Both the position numbers and the translations under genes were made by a program. Below, piece by piece: positions 1 to 7,264 of a stretch of DNA of 34,564 bases. Origin of the DNA: Lachnospiraceae bacterium. GTDB taxonomy: Bacteria > Bacillota > Clostridia > Lachnospirales > Lachnospiraceae. How positions within the stretch are numbered: position 1 is the stretch's first letter; every line of letters starts with the position of its first letter. The DNA lies in contig WQST01000003.1 of NCBI GenBank assembly GCA_009787745.1, positions 1 through 34,564 of the forward strand, written 5' to 3'. The notes beneath the pieces are model-generated. The model did no database searches. It worked only from the letters and a program-made list of their open reading frames with translations, and was not told the DNA's origin.

Positions 1-280
1 CAACGGAGTTCCAAAGCGTTGCGCGGTTAGCATATTCTTTGGGCGTATCTTGCGGCAACATGATTTCGGTGTGAACTACGCCGCGCTTGAAAGTATAGTT
101 GTGCGTTATGCCGTCACGCTCGTTTTGCAAATTCTCGCCCGACCGATAGGCGGCGGCATTTACAGCGTTTGAATAGCGGTTGTCGTGCAGTTTTTCGGCG
201 GCACGATAAGCAGCAGCGGCAACTGCCGACCGCCCTGTTTTGCGGCTGATTATGCTAACGTGCAAGTGATAAATTGCCAT
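1..280 (-). CDS. MobA/MobL-family (MobQ) relaxase, N-terminal part only
   Basis: Reading leftwards from an ATG at 278-280 gives 93 residues open to the window edge, so the C-terminus is missing. The start MAIYHLHVSIISRK, followed by SAVAAAAYR and a later GVVHTEIMLP, is the N-terminal signature of MobA/MobL relaxases, which nick oriT and attach to the DNA through an N-terminal tyrosine. AGGTGAG lies upstream of the ATG at suitable spacing. Tyr25 sits where MobQ relaxases have the catalytic tyrosine. A second AAAYR block about 20 residues later (Tyr45) looks like an internal duplication. A matching oriT lies just upstream at 329-360. Family assignment is firm; activity cannot be judged from a fragment. 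Confidence 0.88.
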   Translation of the reverse strand, partial: MAIYHLHVSIISRKTGRSAVAAAAYRAAEKLHDNRYSNAVNAAAYRSGENLQNERDGITHNYTFKRGVVHTEIMLPQDTPKEYANRATLWNSV

Positions 281-328
281 GCGCTCACCTCGTTACAAGG
301 TATGCGCCAACGGCTTGGCTTGTTGACA

Positions 329-360
329 ACATTGCGAAGCAATGTATAAGTGCGCCCTTA
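329..360. other. oriT: Origin of transfer (oriT), IncQ/pSK41 type
   Basis: A perfect 7-bp inverted repeat (ACATTGC, loop GAA, GCAATGT, 329-345) is followed at once by ATAAGTGCGCCCTTA at 346-360. The core TAAGTGCGCCCT is the nic region known from RSF1010/R1162-type and pSK41/pGO1-type oriTs, which are cut by MobQ relaxases. It lies about 50 bp upstream of the relaxase gene. The 60-codon reading frame over this stretch (285-467, minus) is not considered coding. Confidence 0.85.
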
Positions 361-512
361 TGTGGTTTGCGGGGTGGTCGGGCAAAATCGAAGGAGCAAC
401 GCGACTGTTGATTTTGGTCGGGCGCACACGCAAGCCACTTGCCGCAAGGCGGCAACACACAACGCAAAAAAACCGCCTAAAACTTGGCGGTGGGCAGATA
501 ATGTATTTGCGG

Positions 513-944
513 TTATTTCTTTGCTAACAAGCGGTTAATTGGTACGCTCGTTTTCTTTCGCTTGCATTTTCGCGTGACTTGAAACCGCCCTGCAAGGGGT
601 GTAAAAACTACGCTTTCGGCTTGGGCTTTTACAGCGGCGGTTAATGCGGTGATTTGGCTATCTTTTTGGCTTAGTTGTTCGCTTAAAGTGTTAATTGTGG
701 TGCGCAATATTTCTATTAAATTGCCGTCAAGTGAAGCGTTTTCTTTTGACGGTTTAAAATTTGAGCGACTATCATTAAACGCCTGTTTTATCAGCTTTTC
801 ACCGTCAAGCGACACCGTCAAAATACCGTTTTCTTTTGACACTAAAGGCTGTAACGCAAGCAACAACGGTGGCTTGCTGATTTTATAAAAAACCGCTTGC
901 TTTGAAACGCCGATTTCTTTTGCTATCTGCCGAATGGTTTTCAT
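513..944 (-). CDS. HTH plasmid/mobile-element protein with C-terminal coiled coil
   Basis: This 143-residue protein has an N-terminal helix-turn-helix (MKTIRQIAKEIGVSKQAVFY, about residues 1-20), a middle region, and a predicted coiled coil near residues 75-110 (ISEQL/SQKDSQ-type heptads) before a basic tail. The arrangement recalls DUF536-like plasmid replication or copy-number accessory proteins, which pair a short HTH with a coiled coil. It is divergent from the tRNA region and upstream of oriT and the relaxase, in the same direction, so it probably belongs to the mobilizable element. AAGGGG lies just before the ATG. An excisionase or small regulator is an alternative. Function is inferred from architecture only. 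Confidence 0.6.
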   Translation of the reverse strand: MKTIRQIAKEIGVSKQAVFYKISKPPLLLALQPLVSKENGILTVSLDGEKLIKQAFNDSRSNFKPSKENASLDGNLIEILRTTINTLSEQLSQKDSQITALTAAVKAQAESVVFTPLAGRFQVTRKCKRKKTSVPINRLLAKK

Positions 945-1075
945 GCTTTCAACCCCTTTTGATTTTTGACACCTTTTCGTCTTATGCTTTAGGGTTGGGC
1001 GGAGTGACAGAAATTGACTAATGAAAAATTAAAATAAAACAAAAAAGTTTCTAACAAAAAAATTTCGCAAGGGGG

Positions 1076-1104
1076 TTGACATACACACCATTTATGTGTA
1101 TACT
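1076..1104 (+). promoter_or_regulatory. Strong sigma-A-type promoter upstream of tRNA-Phe
   Basis: TTGACA at 1076-1081 and TATACT at 1099-1104 are separated by 17 bp. It points towards tRNA-Phe, about 110 bp downstream. The intervening leader has a small hairpin (CCTC/GAGG near 1136-1151). It may be the native tRNA promoter or a promoter at the edge of the mobile element. Confidence 0.7.
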
Positions 1105-1214
1105 ATAAAAGTCCTCGGTTCTAAGTGCCGAAAATCCTCGTGTCTATGAGGTCAGAAAGAAAATCAAAACGGCCAAAACCCTTGAAAATAAAGGAATTTG
1201 CGTGTTGCTATTTT

Positions 1215-1287
<73 letters not shown>

Positions 1288-1468
1288 TGTTTTTATTGTT
1301 CGAGAAATGCCATCAATATCTTTCAGATTAAGATTTCGCTATAGACGGGCTATTGTCTTTTTTTAAAAATCATGTTATTTCATTTTTGAAAATCCCCAAA
1401 CTCTTTATACATAAGGGATGAAGCTAAATTTAATTCAAAAAATGGGGAAACTCAAAATATTTGAAATA

Positions 1469-1505
1469 TTGATATTTTCGTTTTTTCGTGATACAATATG
1501 TATCA
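1469..1505 (+). promoter_or_regulatory. Promoter and overlapping palindromic operator of the toxin-antitoxin operon
   Basis: TTGATA (1469-1474) and TACAAT (1492-1497) are 17 bp apart. A palindrome with arms TGATAC and GTATCA around AATAT (1489-1505) covers the -10 box. Phd/YefM antitoxins autorepress by binding palindromes at their promoter, so this is the expected operator site. It ends 15 bp before the antitoxin ATG. Confidence 0.7.
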
Positions 1506-1520
1506 TCAGGAGGTAAAATT

Positions 1521-1805
1521 ATGTTCTCAACTCATGTAAAAGCTGTTCGCGACTTAAGAAATAACTATCCCGAAGTGGCTTCACTCATAAAAAATCGCGA
1601 CCATGTTATCATAACAAATAATGGTAAAAGTGAAGCAGTTTTAATATCATATGAGGAATTTGCAAAATATGAAGATTTTTTACACATTCGTTATGTTAAA
1701 GAAAAATTAGCAGAAGCGGAGTTAGTGGCTGACAATCCCGATGAATGGCTTAGTATTGATGAACTTTTTAAAGAATGGGATAGTTGGGATGCGGTAAAAT
1801 TATGA
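1521..1805 (+). CDS. Type II antitoxin, Phd/YefM family
   Basis: This 94-residue protein begins MFSTHVKAVRDLRNNYPEV and has the Phd/YefM core (VIITNNGKSEAVLISYEEF), followed by a helical acidic tail that would wrap and neutralise the toxin. The ATG at 1521 is preferred because CAGGAGG lies just upstream; an earlier in-frame ATG at 1488 lies inside the promoter. The stop overlaps the toxin start by 4 bp (ATGA), giving translational coupling. Family members bind their own promoter, alone or with the toxin. Confidence 0.88.
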   Translation: MFSTHVKAVRDLRNNYPEVASLIKNRDHVIITNNGKSEAVLISYEEFAKYEDFLHIRYVKEKLAEAELVADNPDEWLSIDELFKEWDSWDAVKL

Positions 1806-2092
1806 AACTTGTAATACTAAAATTAGCTAGAAATGATTTAAAAGAAATACATGAATATCTGTCAGAGTTTGGCGAAAGTCCAAACAGAAAGTTTCGGGCA
1901 AGTTTTGAAGAGTTTTGTATTCAAATAGTGAATACGCCATATATGTTCAATAAATATGAGCATAATCCTAATTTCCGAAAAGCAGCTATTATATTCGAAT
2001 ATTTAGTTTTTTATCAGGTCGATGACAAAACTAAAAAAGTAAAAATCTATCGTGTCCTACATGGGAAACAAGATATTAGGTCAATGCTATAA
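1802..2092 (+). CDS. Type II toxin, RelE/ParE superfamily
   Basis: This 96-residue protein (MKLVILKLARNDLKEIHEYL...) shows the ParE/RelE pattern: an N-terminal strand, a helix with RNDLKEIHEYLSEF, a middle helix, and C-terminal strands ending in KIYRVLHGKQDIRSML. The VLHGKQD-type end is typical of the family, which acts either as a ribosome-dependent mRNase (RelE) or a gyrase poison (ParE); the sequence alone does not decide. It overlaps the upstream antitoxin by 4 bp. An earlier in-frame ATG at 1784 would lie inside the antitoxin gene without a site for ribosomes. Confidence 0.85.
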   Translation: MKLVILKLARNDLKEIHEYLSEFGESPNRKFRASFEEFCIQIVNTPYMFNKYEHNPNFRKAAIIFEYLVFYQVDDKTKKVKIYRVLHGKQDIRSML

Positions 2093-2290
2093 GTGCATGT
2101 ATTCTGCATGTAAATACCGTCAGATGCATCAGATGATTTTAATATACATTTGTTGTTATTTAGTATATCATATAGGTTAAGATAACCTTTAATAAAAGAA
2201 AAGCAAATTGACTTTACTATAAAATGGTGCATTGCTTGGAGAAATGAAAGAAAACATACATTTTAGAAAGCGTGAAGGAGGGACGAAAGA

Positions 2291-2737
2291 ATGATTATTA
2301 GAAAAGCAACTCCTGCTGATGCTGAGTCTCTACACGACCTATATCAGAACCATTTGACCGCAAATCCTTCGAGAGAACCGCAAGATATGAATGTTTGGCG
2401 GGAGAGAATTGCACAGTTTATGAGCAACCCTTTTTATCATTTGCTTGTCGGTGATGTTGAAGGTTTAATAAAATCCTCTGTGACGTTAATCGTGATTGAA
2501 AACTTGACCCACAATCTTCGTCCTTATGCGGTGATTGAAAATGTCGTCACCCATTCCGATTATCTCGGTAAACATTACGCTACTACGCTTATGAATAAAG
2601 CAAGCGAGATAGCAAAGGATTTAGGTTGTTACAAAATCATGTTGCTTACCGGCTCAAAAAATGACAGCACTTTGAAATTCTACGAAAAATGCGGTTTTAA
2701 TAAAAATGGCAAAACTGCTTTTATTAAATGGCTGTGA
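2291..2737 (+). CDS. GNAT-family N-acetyltransferase
   Basis: The 148-residue product starts MIIRKATPADAESLHDLYQ, a standard GNAT opening. The acetyl-CoA binding motif A is seen in ENVVTHSDYLGKHYATTLM (around residues 84-102), with the pyrophosphate loop YLGKHYA replacing the usual RGxGxG. The C-terminal motif B is KFYEKCGF. GAAGGAGGG precedes the ATG. The substrate is unknown. It is followed 9 bp later by a second GNAT gene, probably co-transcribed. About 200 bp without a gene separate it from the toxin upstream. Confidence 0.85.
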   Translation: MIIRKATPADAESLHDLYQNHLTANPSREPQDMNVWRERIAQFMSNPFYHLLVGDVEGLIKSSVTLIVIENLTHNLRPYAVIENVVTHSDYLGKHYATTLMNKASEIAKDLGCYKIMLLTGSKNDSTLKFYEKCGFNKNGKTAFIKWL

Positions 2738-2746
2738 GGTATGCTA

Positions 2747-3229
2747 ATGCAATTCAACGTACGGACAATAGAATTACCTGATGAAAAAACGGCGATTACA
2801 TTAAAAATCATGCATTCACTTCCCGCATGGTTCAGTCCGCCGGAAGATATAGATAAAAAAGCAGTAACACATAGGGAATATCCCTTTTTCGCAGCATATG
2901 ACGACGATGTACCGATAGGTTTTGTCGCCTTGAAAATCCACAATCAGTACACCGCCGATATTTTCAACCTTGGAGTTTTGGAGCCGTATCAGCGGCAAGG
3001 AATTGGTCATAGCTTGCTGGAAATCGCCGAGCGGTATTGCGTTGAGAAAGGTTATTTGTTCTTGACGGTTAAAACACTGGATTCATCGGCGAAATATGAG
3101 CCATATGAGCGGACACGGGCGTTTTATCAAAATATGGGATTTATTCCACTTGAAGTGTTCACCACATTCTGGGATGAAGAGAATCCGTGTTTGTTTATGG
3201 CTAAAGGGGTTGGAGACAAAGGAGCGTAA
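2747..3229 (+). CDS. GNAT-family N-acetyltransferase
   Basis: A 160-residue GNAT protein. Motif A is clear (FNLGVLEPYQRQGIGHSLLE), with QRQGIG as the acetyl-CoA loop, and RAFYQNMGF is motif B. It is only distantly like its upstream neighbour, so the pair is not a recent tandem duplication. Two in-frame ATGs stand at 2741 and 2747; GAGG at 2736-2739 is correctly spaced only for 2747, so that start is chosen. Substrate unknown. Confidence 0.83.
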   Translation: MQFNVRTIELPDEKTAITLKIMHSLPAWFSPPEDIDKKAVTHREYPFFAAYDDDVPIGFVALKIHNQYTADIFNLGVLEPYQRQGIGHSLLEIAERYCVEKGYLFLTVKTLDSSAKYEPYERTRAFYQNMGFIPLEVFTTFWDEENPCLFMAKGVGDKGA

Positions 3230-3232
3230 ATT

Positions 3233-3283
3233 ATGAGAACACTTGAGAGAATTACGACCGTTGACGTGGAGTCAAAAAAATGA
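3233..3283 (+). pseudogene. 16-codon leftover reading frame
   Basis: ATG at 3233 follows GGAGCG and encodes MRTLERITTVDVESKK before a stop that overlaps the next ATG by 4 bp. It looks like the 5' stub of a lost gene, or a leader-type frame coupled to the GNAT stub at 3280. Too short to assign. Confidence 0.35.
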
Positions 3284-3393
3284 TTTATCTTAAAACAAAA
3301 CGCCTTATAATCCGTGACCCAAAACCGACCGACTTGTATTATTCAAATATGTATAACGAGGAAGTCCGTAACATCAATACTTTATCTATCTAA
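3280..3393 (+). pseudogene. Truncated GNAT (RimJ/RimL-like) acetyltransferase stub
   Basis: The 37-residue frame MIYLKTKRLIIRDPKPTDLY... is a typical N-terminus of RimJ/RimL-type acetyltransferases (L-T-R-L-x-I-R-x-P-x-x-x-D). It ends after VRNINTLSI, long before the acetyl-CoA site, so it is a remnant. It makes a third GNAT-derived reading frame in a row. Confidence 0.6.
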
Positions 3394-3403
3394 TTTTTCA
3401 TGA

Positions 3404-3435
3404 GCCTCGTTAAACTATTAAATGTTTAACGAGGC
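3404..3435. terminator. Perfect 12-bp hairpin between convergent genes
   Basis: Arms GCCTCGTTAAAC (3404-3415) and GTTTAACGAGGC (3424-3435) flank an 8-nt loop. It lies between the rightward GNAT cluster and the leftward DUF975 gene, where a bidirectional terminator is expected. Neither side has a convincing T-tract, so it would be an unusual terminator or an RNA-stabilising hairpin. Confidence 0.5.
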
Positions 3436-3493
3436 GATAAACAGCGTGTTTATGCGATCTTCAAATAATTCTCCGTTAAACCATTCCGGGAAC

Positions 3494-4207
3494 TTAGGTA
3501 TTAAGCTTTAATGCTTCATACAACTCAGCATTAGTCAATTGTTGGTAAGGGTTTACATAGAAAATCGTGAGGATGAAACAAGTAAATAAACCTAAGATAT
3601 GCCAGCCGAGAAATGATAAGTCTAGCACAAAGGCATTCCATTTATGACCCGTCATCATTTCTCTTGAGCGGTTAAAAGCTTCGACTGAACTAATCTCTGG
3701 ATTTTCCGCCAAAATGTAAGGTATCATACGGTATTCCAATCCTTTGATAATCCCCGGGATAATAAATAGCAAAGTCCAGCCCAGGGTAAACAAACCGCGT
3801 AAAAACTGTATTTTCACAATATTCATGTAAGCCTTTTTGAATGCAAATGATAATTGTGATAAATTACCGGGAGCGGTACGAGCGAAAATAAAGAAACGGC
3901 GGCAGCTAACTTCAAGCGGTCCGAAAACAAAAATTGCCAGTCCTAGCGTGAGCGCTAAAATCGCCAAAACAATCCCCAGTATCATAAAAATCACTAATGG
4001 AGGTGCTATTCCGACATGATTGTCTGATGCTCCGCCGGAAAAAGAAGAACTGCCGGAACTGCTGGAACTGCCGGAACCACTGCCAAAGCCACCGGTTGAA
4101 ATAGTTGTTAAAATAGCTACAAGAACACTTTTCCAATAATTTTGACTAAAAACAATCTTCGCATTATTCTTTAACTCGACACGTGTCCACATAAAATTGT
4201 CCCACAT
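3494..4207 (-). CDS. DUF975 family integral membrane protein
   Basis: The 237-residue protein opens MWDNFMWTRVELKNNAK, close to the MWTRxELK start of DUF975 proteins, and has several membrane segments. The family signature region is present: EYRMIPYILAENP, SREMMTGHKW, LDLSFLGWHI and VNPYQQLTNAELYEAL. Between the first two membrane segments is a Gly/Ser-rich stretch (about residues 40-62). Function of the family is unknown. The start is ambiguous: the 15 bp GGACAATTTTATGTG is duplicated in tandem, giving two ATGs (4207 and 4192), each after the same spacer; AAAGGA is nearest the outer one. Confidence 0.8.
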   Translation of the reverse strand: MWDNFMWTRVELKNNAKIVFSQNYWKSVLVAILTTISTGGFGSGSGSSSSSGSSSFSGGASDNHVGIAPPLVIFMILGIVLAILALTLGLAIFVFGPLEVSCRRFFIFARTAPGNLSQLSFAFKKAYMNIVKIQFLRGLFTLGWTLLFIIPGIIKGLEYRMIPYILAENPEISSVEAFNRSREMMTGHKWNAFVLDLSFLGWHILGLFTCFILTIFYVNPYQQLTNAELYEALKLNT

Positions 4208-4215
4208 AAAATTGT
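4176..4215. repeat. 15-bp tandem duplication over a start codon
   Basis: On the minus strand GGACAATTTTATGTG occurs twice in direct succession, covering the spacer, the ATG and the Trp codon of the DUF975 gene. Approximate extent 4189-4218. It adds MWDNF to the usual MWTR start. Confidence 0.8.
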
Positions 4216-4388
4216 CCTTTCCACACCAAATGCTACCCACTTTTCATCTGCTTCAATTCTATCGTTTTTTTAGCGAAAGGGCAAGATATTTATAACTAGT
4301 TTTCCGATTTCCGATTTTTAATCAAGGTTGGTCAATAAAACAAAATCTACCGCCATTAATCGGTCGGTTAAAAAATAAGTTGCAATTT

Positions 4389-4419
4389 TTGACAGGGTAA
4401 TACATAATTACGATATATG
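4389..4419 (+). promoter_or_regulatory. Possible promoter of the HD-GYP gene
   Basis: TTGACA at 4389-4394 is followed 17-19 bp later by the weak -10 candidates GATATA (4412) or TATATG (4414). It is 55 bp upstream of the HD-GYP start. Confidence 0.4.
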
Positions 4420-4449
4420 ATGGAGGGGAAATATTAAAAGGGTATAATA

Positions 4450-5700
4450 ATGAAATTATTTAGCAAGCTTAAACTTCAACATGAGAACGAGGTTGATTTT
4501 TCTGAATGGAGTAAAAAACTTATCCGAACGTATTGGTATGTTGCTCTAATTATAACTGTTGCGGCGGCTTTTCTTTTGATTGGGCTGATTCTGAATAATG
4601 AGTATGAAATTAAGTTTGAAGGTGTGAGCTATTTTCAGTATATACTTACATATCTGATTTATCCATTTCTTATGATTGCGGTATGTATTATATTATCATC
4701 AATTGGGATAAAGATATTCGGTGAAAAAAGATTATATACGATGCAGGCTTTTATCTGTTTGCTGTGTCTTACAATGATGTCGTCAATCGCAACGATTACA
4801 CATTATACGGTTAACGGAATTTATATGTCTTTTTCTTTTGTTTGCTTTATATCGTTGATTTATATTGACCGAAAGCTGGTTATTTTCGCCGCAATAATTA
4901 GCGGATTAACTTATCTTTTGATAGCGGTATTTTTCCTTATGGAAAAATCAGCAACGGGAGAAATTAAACATGGGGTAGAAGAGATTTTCACGACTCTTGC
5001 CTTAATTAGTACCGCGGCGGCGATTACGATGCATATCTTAAGCCGAAAGCAAATCCTAATATCTAATGTCGTTCAAATGAAAGACGGTATCTTATATACG
5101 ATGGCTGACCTTGTCGAAAATCGGGACAACAATACGGGCGGGCATGTTGAGCGGACGACAGTATATATGGAGTTGCTGACTAATGCAATTCAGGAAGCGG
5201 GGATATATGCTGATGATATGGATGATTGGGATTTGGATTCGGTTATTTCGTCGGCTCGTCTTCATGATGTCGGCAAAATAACTATTTCGGATGCTATTTT
5301 AAATAAGCCGGGACGGTTAACGGATGAAGAGTTTAATATTATGAAAACGCATACGACGGAAGGAGAACGAATTATTGAAAAAACCATTGAGCGGACAAGA
5401 AATGCTTTGTTCCTAAAGAATGCGAAAATAATTGCTGCATACCATCATGAGCGCTGGGATGGCAGTGGTTATCCATATGGTTTGAAAGATGTGGAAATTC
5501 CGCTGTTGGGGCGGTTGATGGCAATTGTTGATGTCTATGATGCACTGGTTTCAGAGCGTCCATACAAGAAAGCGTTTTCCCATGAAGAGGCAATGGATAT
5601 TATTAAAAAAGATGCGGGGAAACATTTTGATCCAATATTGGTAGGAGTTTTTCTGAGTATTGGCGCTCAAGTTGCGGCGGTTAGGGAAATTTATAAATAA
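4450..5700 (+). CDS. Membrane HD-GYP domain protein, probable c-di-GMP phosphodiesterase
   Basis: A 416-residue protein with about six membrane segments (roughly residues 29-47, 62-88, 95-117, 124-140, 143-163 and 178-196) and a cytoplasmic HD-GYP domain from about 205. Visible active-site motifs are ENRDNNTGGHVER (222-235), HDVGK (272-276), the downstream His in KTHTTEGE, and YHHERWDGSGYPYG (331-344), which includes the HHE and GYP elements. HD-GYP proteins hydrolyse c-di-GMP to GMP or pGpG using a di- or tri-iron centre. The membrane part has no recognised sensor domain. AAAAGGG precedes the ATG by 7 nt. It is monocistronic. Confidence 0.88.
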   Translation: MKLFSKLKLQHENEVDFSEWSKKLIRTYWYVALIITVAAAFLLIGLILNNEYEIKFEGVSYFQYILTYLIYPFLMIAVCIILSSIGIKIFGEKRLYTMQAFICLLCLTMMSSIATITHYTVNGIYMSFSFVCFISLIYIDRKLVIFAAIISGLTYLLIAVFFLMEKSATGEIKHGVEEIFTTLALISTAAAITMHILSRKQILISNVVQMKDGILYTMADLVENRDNNTGGHVERTTVYMELLTNAIQEAGIYADDMDDWDLDSVISSARLHDVGKITISDAILNKPGRLTDEEFNIMKTHTTEGERIIEKTIERTRNALFLKNAKIIAAYHHERWDGSGYPYGLKDVEIPLLGRLMAIVDVYDALVSERPYKKAFSHEEAMDIIKKDAGKHFDPILVGVFLSIGAQVAAVREIYK

Positions 5701-5811
5701 GTGAAATGAAATTACCAACAAACTCCTATTGATTTAAGTATAAATATATCAGAAAATATACTAGTAATAAATCAAAAGTCTGTTCCTTACAGACAGAATG
5801 GAGTCTACATA

Positions 5812-6063
5812 ATGAAGATTTACAAGATCTATAGTTTGATGGGATTATGTTATGTTTATAGTATGAATCCTGTGGAAAATGAGTTAATGGAAGAAGTTTA
5901 TATTAAGTTGCCGGATGAATTTGCGGAAATCACCCGTAAGAATGGTATGCGGGGTATTGTTGGACCGGATGGTTTCATTGCAACAATGTTTTCAGGACCT
6001 GACCCAATGATTTTTAATCATCAATATGGCGGGGGAGAGAATCATACATTTCAAGTAGTTTAG
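5812..6063 (+). CDS. Small hypothetical protein
   Basis: An 83-residue frame, not recognised. The ATG at 5812 follows TGGAG by 8 nt. Residues 18-83 (MNPVENELMEEVYIKLPDEF...) have the composition of a folded cytoplasmic protein; an internal start at residue 18 is possible. It has a Gly-rich, Pro-rich C-terminal half (GIVGPDGFIATMFSGPDP). A good terminator follows at 6081, which supports a real transcript. Confidence 0.55.
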   Translation: MKIYKIYSLMGLCYVYSMNPVENELMEEVYIKLPDEFAEITRKNGMRGIVGPDGFIATMFSGPDPMIFNHQYGGGENHTFQVV

Positions 6064-6080
6064 TTTGAAAATTAATATGA

Positions 6081-6105
6081 GTGCCGTCGCATGGCGGCAC
6101 TTTTT
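6081..6105 (+). terminator. Rho-independent terminator
   Basis: GTGCCG/CGGCAC stem (6081-6100) followed by five T residues. It ends the transcript of the 83-residue protein. Confidence 0.85.
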
Positions 6106-6107
6106 GT

Positions 6108-6136
6108 TTGCAATTATTGGAATTTTATAGTATTTT
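6108..6136 (+). promoter_or_regulatory. Possible azlCD promoter
   Basis: TTGCAA (6108-6113), 17 bp, TATTTT (6131-6136). It overlaps the T-tract end of the preceding terminator and lies about 35 bp before azlC. Confidence 0.4.
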
Positions 6137-6172
6137 AGTAATTGTTGGCTTATACTACTCAGAAAGATACAT

Positions 6173-6871
6173 ATGGAAAGATTCAGTCATTTTCGTTTCG
6201 CTTTTCGGCAAACGATTCCCATCATGTTAGGGTTTTTATTTCTTGGCACCGCTTTTGGCTTAATGCTATCCGATGCAGGGTATCATTTCTTGTGGGCTTT
6301 TTTAATCAGTATGGTCGTTTATGCGGGTAGTATGCAATTCGTAATGGTAACTTTATTTACTGCCGGAGCGGGGCTGCTTTATACGGCGATGATGACTTTA
6401 TTTATTAATGGGCGCCATATTTTTTATGGCTTGTCTTTGGTGGAAAAATTTAAAATAATGGGTAAGAGTTATCCGTATATGGTATTTTCTTTGACTGATG
6501 AAACATATTCGCTTTTGTGTCGGACGAAGGTTCCTGAGAAGCTCAGTGAAAAGAAAATTATGCTGTATATGAGTATGCTGAATCATAGTTATTGGGTGAT
6601 TGGATCGGTTTTTGGCGGTTTGGCAGGGCAGTTGATTAATTTTGATACAAATGGTATTGAATTTTCAATGACGGCACTCTTTATTGCGATTGTTATTGAG
6701 CAATGGCACGAGAAAGGTAATCGTTTATCAATTTTAGCCGGGGGAATTTCATCGGTGATTTTTTTGGTGCTTTTAGGTGCGGATCATTTTATAATGCCAT
6801 CATTATTTTTTACGGTTGGCTTCCGATTGCTTATGAAAAAATTTGATTTAAAAGGAGTAAAATTTGATTGA
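6173..6871 (+). CDS. azlC: AzlC family branched-chain amino acid exporter subunit
   Basis: The 232-residue hydrophobic protein has the AzlC opening FRFAFRQTIPIMLGFLFLGTAFG and the conserved region VYAGSMQFVMVTL (residues 44-56), where the SxQF motif is typical. It has the multiple membrane helices expected of the family. AzlC with AzlD forms an exporter of branched-chain amino acids in Bacillus subtilis; substrates vary among homologues. The gene overlaps azlD by 8 bp and the pair has its own putative promoter. The ribosome binding site before ATG 6173 is weak. Confidence 0.9.
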   Translation: MERFSHFRFAFRQTIPIMLGFLFLGTAFGLMLSDAGYHFLWAFLISMVVYAGSMQFVMVTLFTAGAGLLYTAMMTLFINGRHIFYGLSLVEKFKIMGKSYPYMVFSLTDETYSLLCRTKVPEKLSEKKIMLYMSMLNHSYWVIGSVFGGLAGQLINFDTNGIEFSMTALFIAIVIEQWHEKGNRLSILAGGISSVIFLVLLGADHFIMPSLFFTVGFRLLMKKFDLKGVKFD

Positions 6872-7208
6872 TATAACAAATACAATTGGAATAATTGCCG
6901 TAGTTACGTTATGTACGATTATTTTACGTGCCGCCCCTTTTATTGTCTTTGGCAGCAGAAAAACCGTGCCTGCGCAGATAGCTTATTTAGGGAAGGTGCT
7001 TCCGCCTGCGATTATGGTGACGCTGGTGTTTTATTGTTTGCGGAATATTGATTTTCTGAGTGTACATGGGTGGTTAGCGGAGATAATTGCATCGGTTTTG
7101 GTGGTAATCCTTCATTTATGGAAGAAGAATATATTATTGACTGTGGCAGTCAGTACGATTGCGTATATGTTGATGATACAGCTTAATGTTTTTGGATCTT
7201 TTATGTAA
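6864..7208 (+). CDS. azlD: AzlD family small subunit of the amino acid exporter
   Basis: A 114-residue protein with about four membrane helices; TIILRAAPFIVFGSRKTVP and LGKVLPPAIMVTLVFYCLR are typical AzlD segments. The start is TTG at 6864, supported by AAGGAG at 6852-6857, and it overlaps the end of azlC by 8 bp, so translation is coupled. AzlD is required with AzlC for export in characterised systems. The leucine-responsive regulator AzlB is not visible here. Confidence 0.88.
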   Translation: MIDITNTIGIIAVVTLCTIILRAAPFIVFGSRKTVPAQIAYLGKVLPPAIMVTLVFYCLRNIDFLSVHGWLAEIIASVLVVILHLWKKNILLTVAVSTIAYMLMIQLNVFGSFM

Positions 7209-7212
7209 AAAT

Positions 7213-7244
7213 ATCAAGGAGACAGACAAATCTATCTCCTTGAT
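7213..7244 (-). terminator. Terminator of the His-rich repeat gene, possibly bidirectional
   Basis: Arms ATCAAGGAGA (7213-7222) and TCTCCTTGAT (7235-7244) form a perfect 10-bp stem. On the minus strand it is followed by ATTTTTAC, a fair T-tract. It also lies directly after the azlD stop. Confidence 0.7.
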
Positions 7245-7264
7245 AAAATTTAAACTAATAATTA

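Noticed and set aside
285..467. 60-codon frame on the minus strand before the relaxase
   Set aside because: It covers oriT and ends in the relaxase ribosome binding site; composition is unlike the neighbouring genes.
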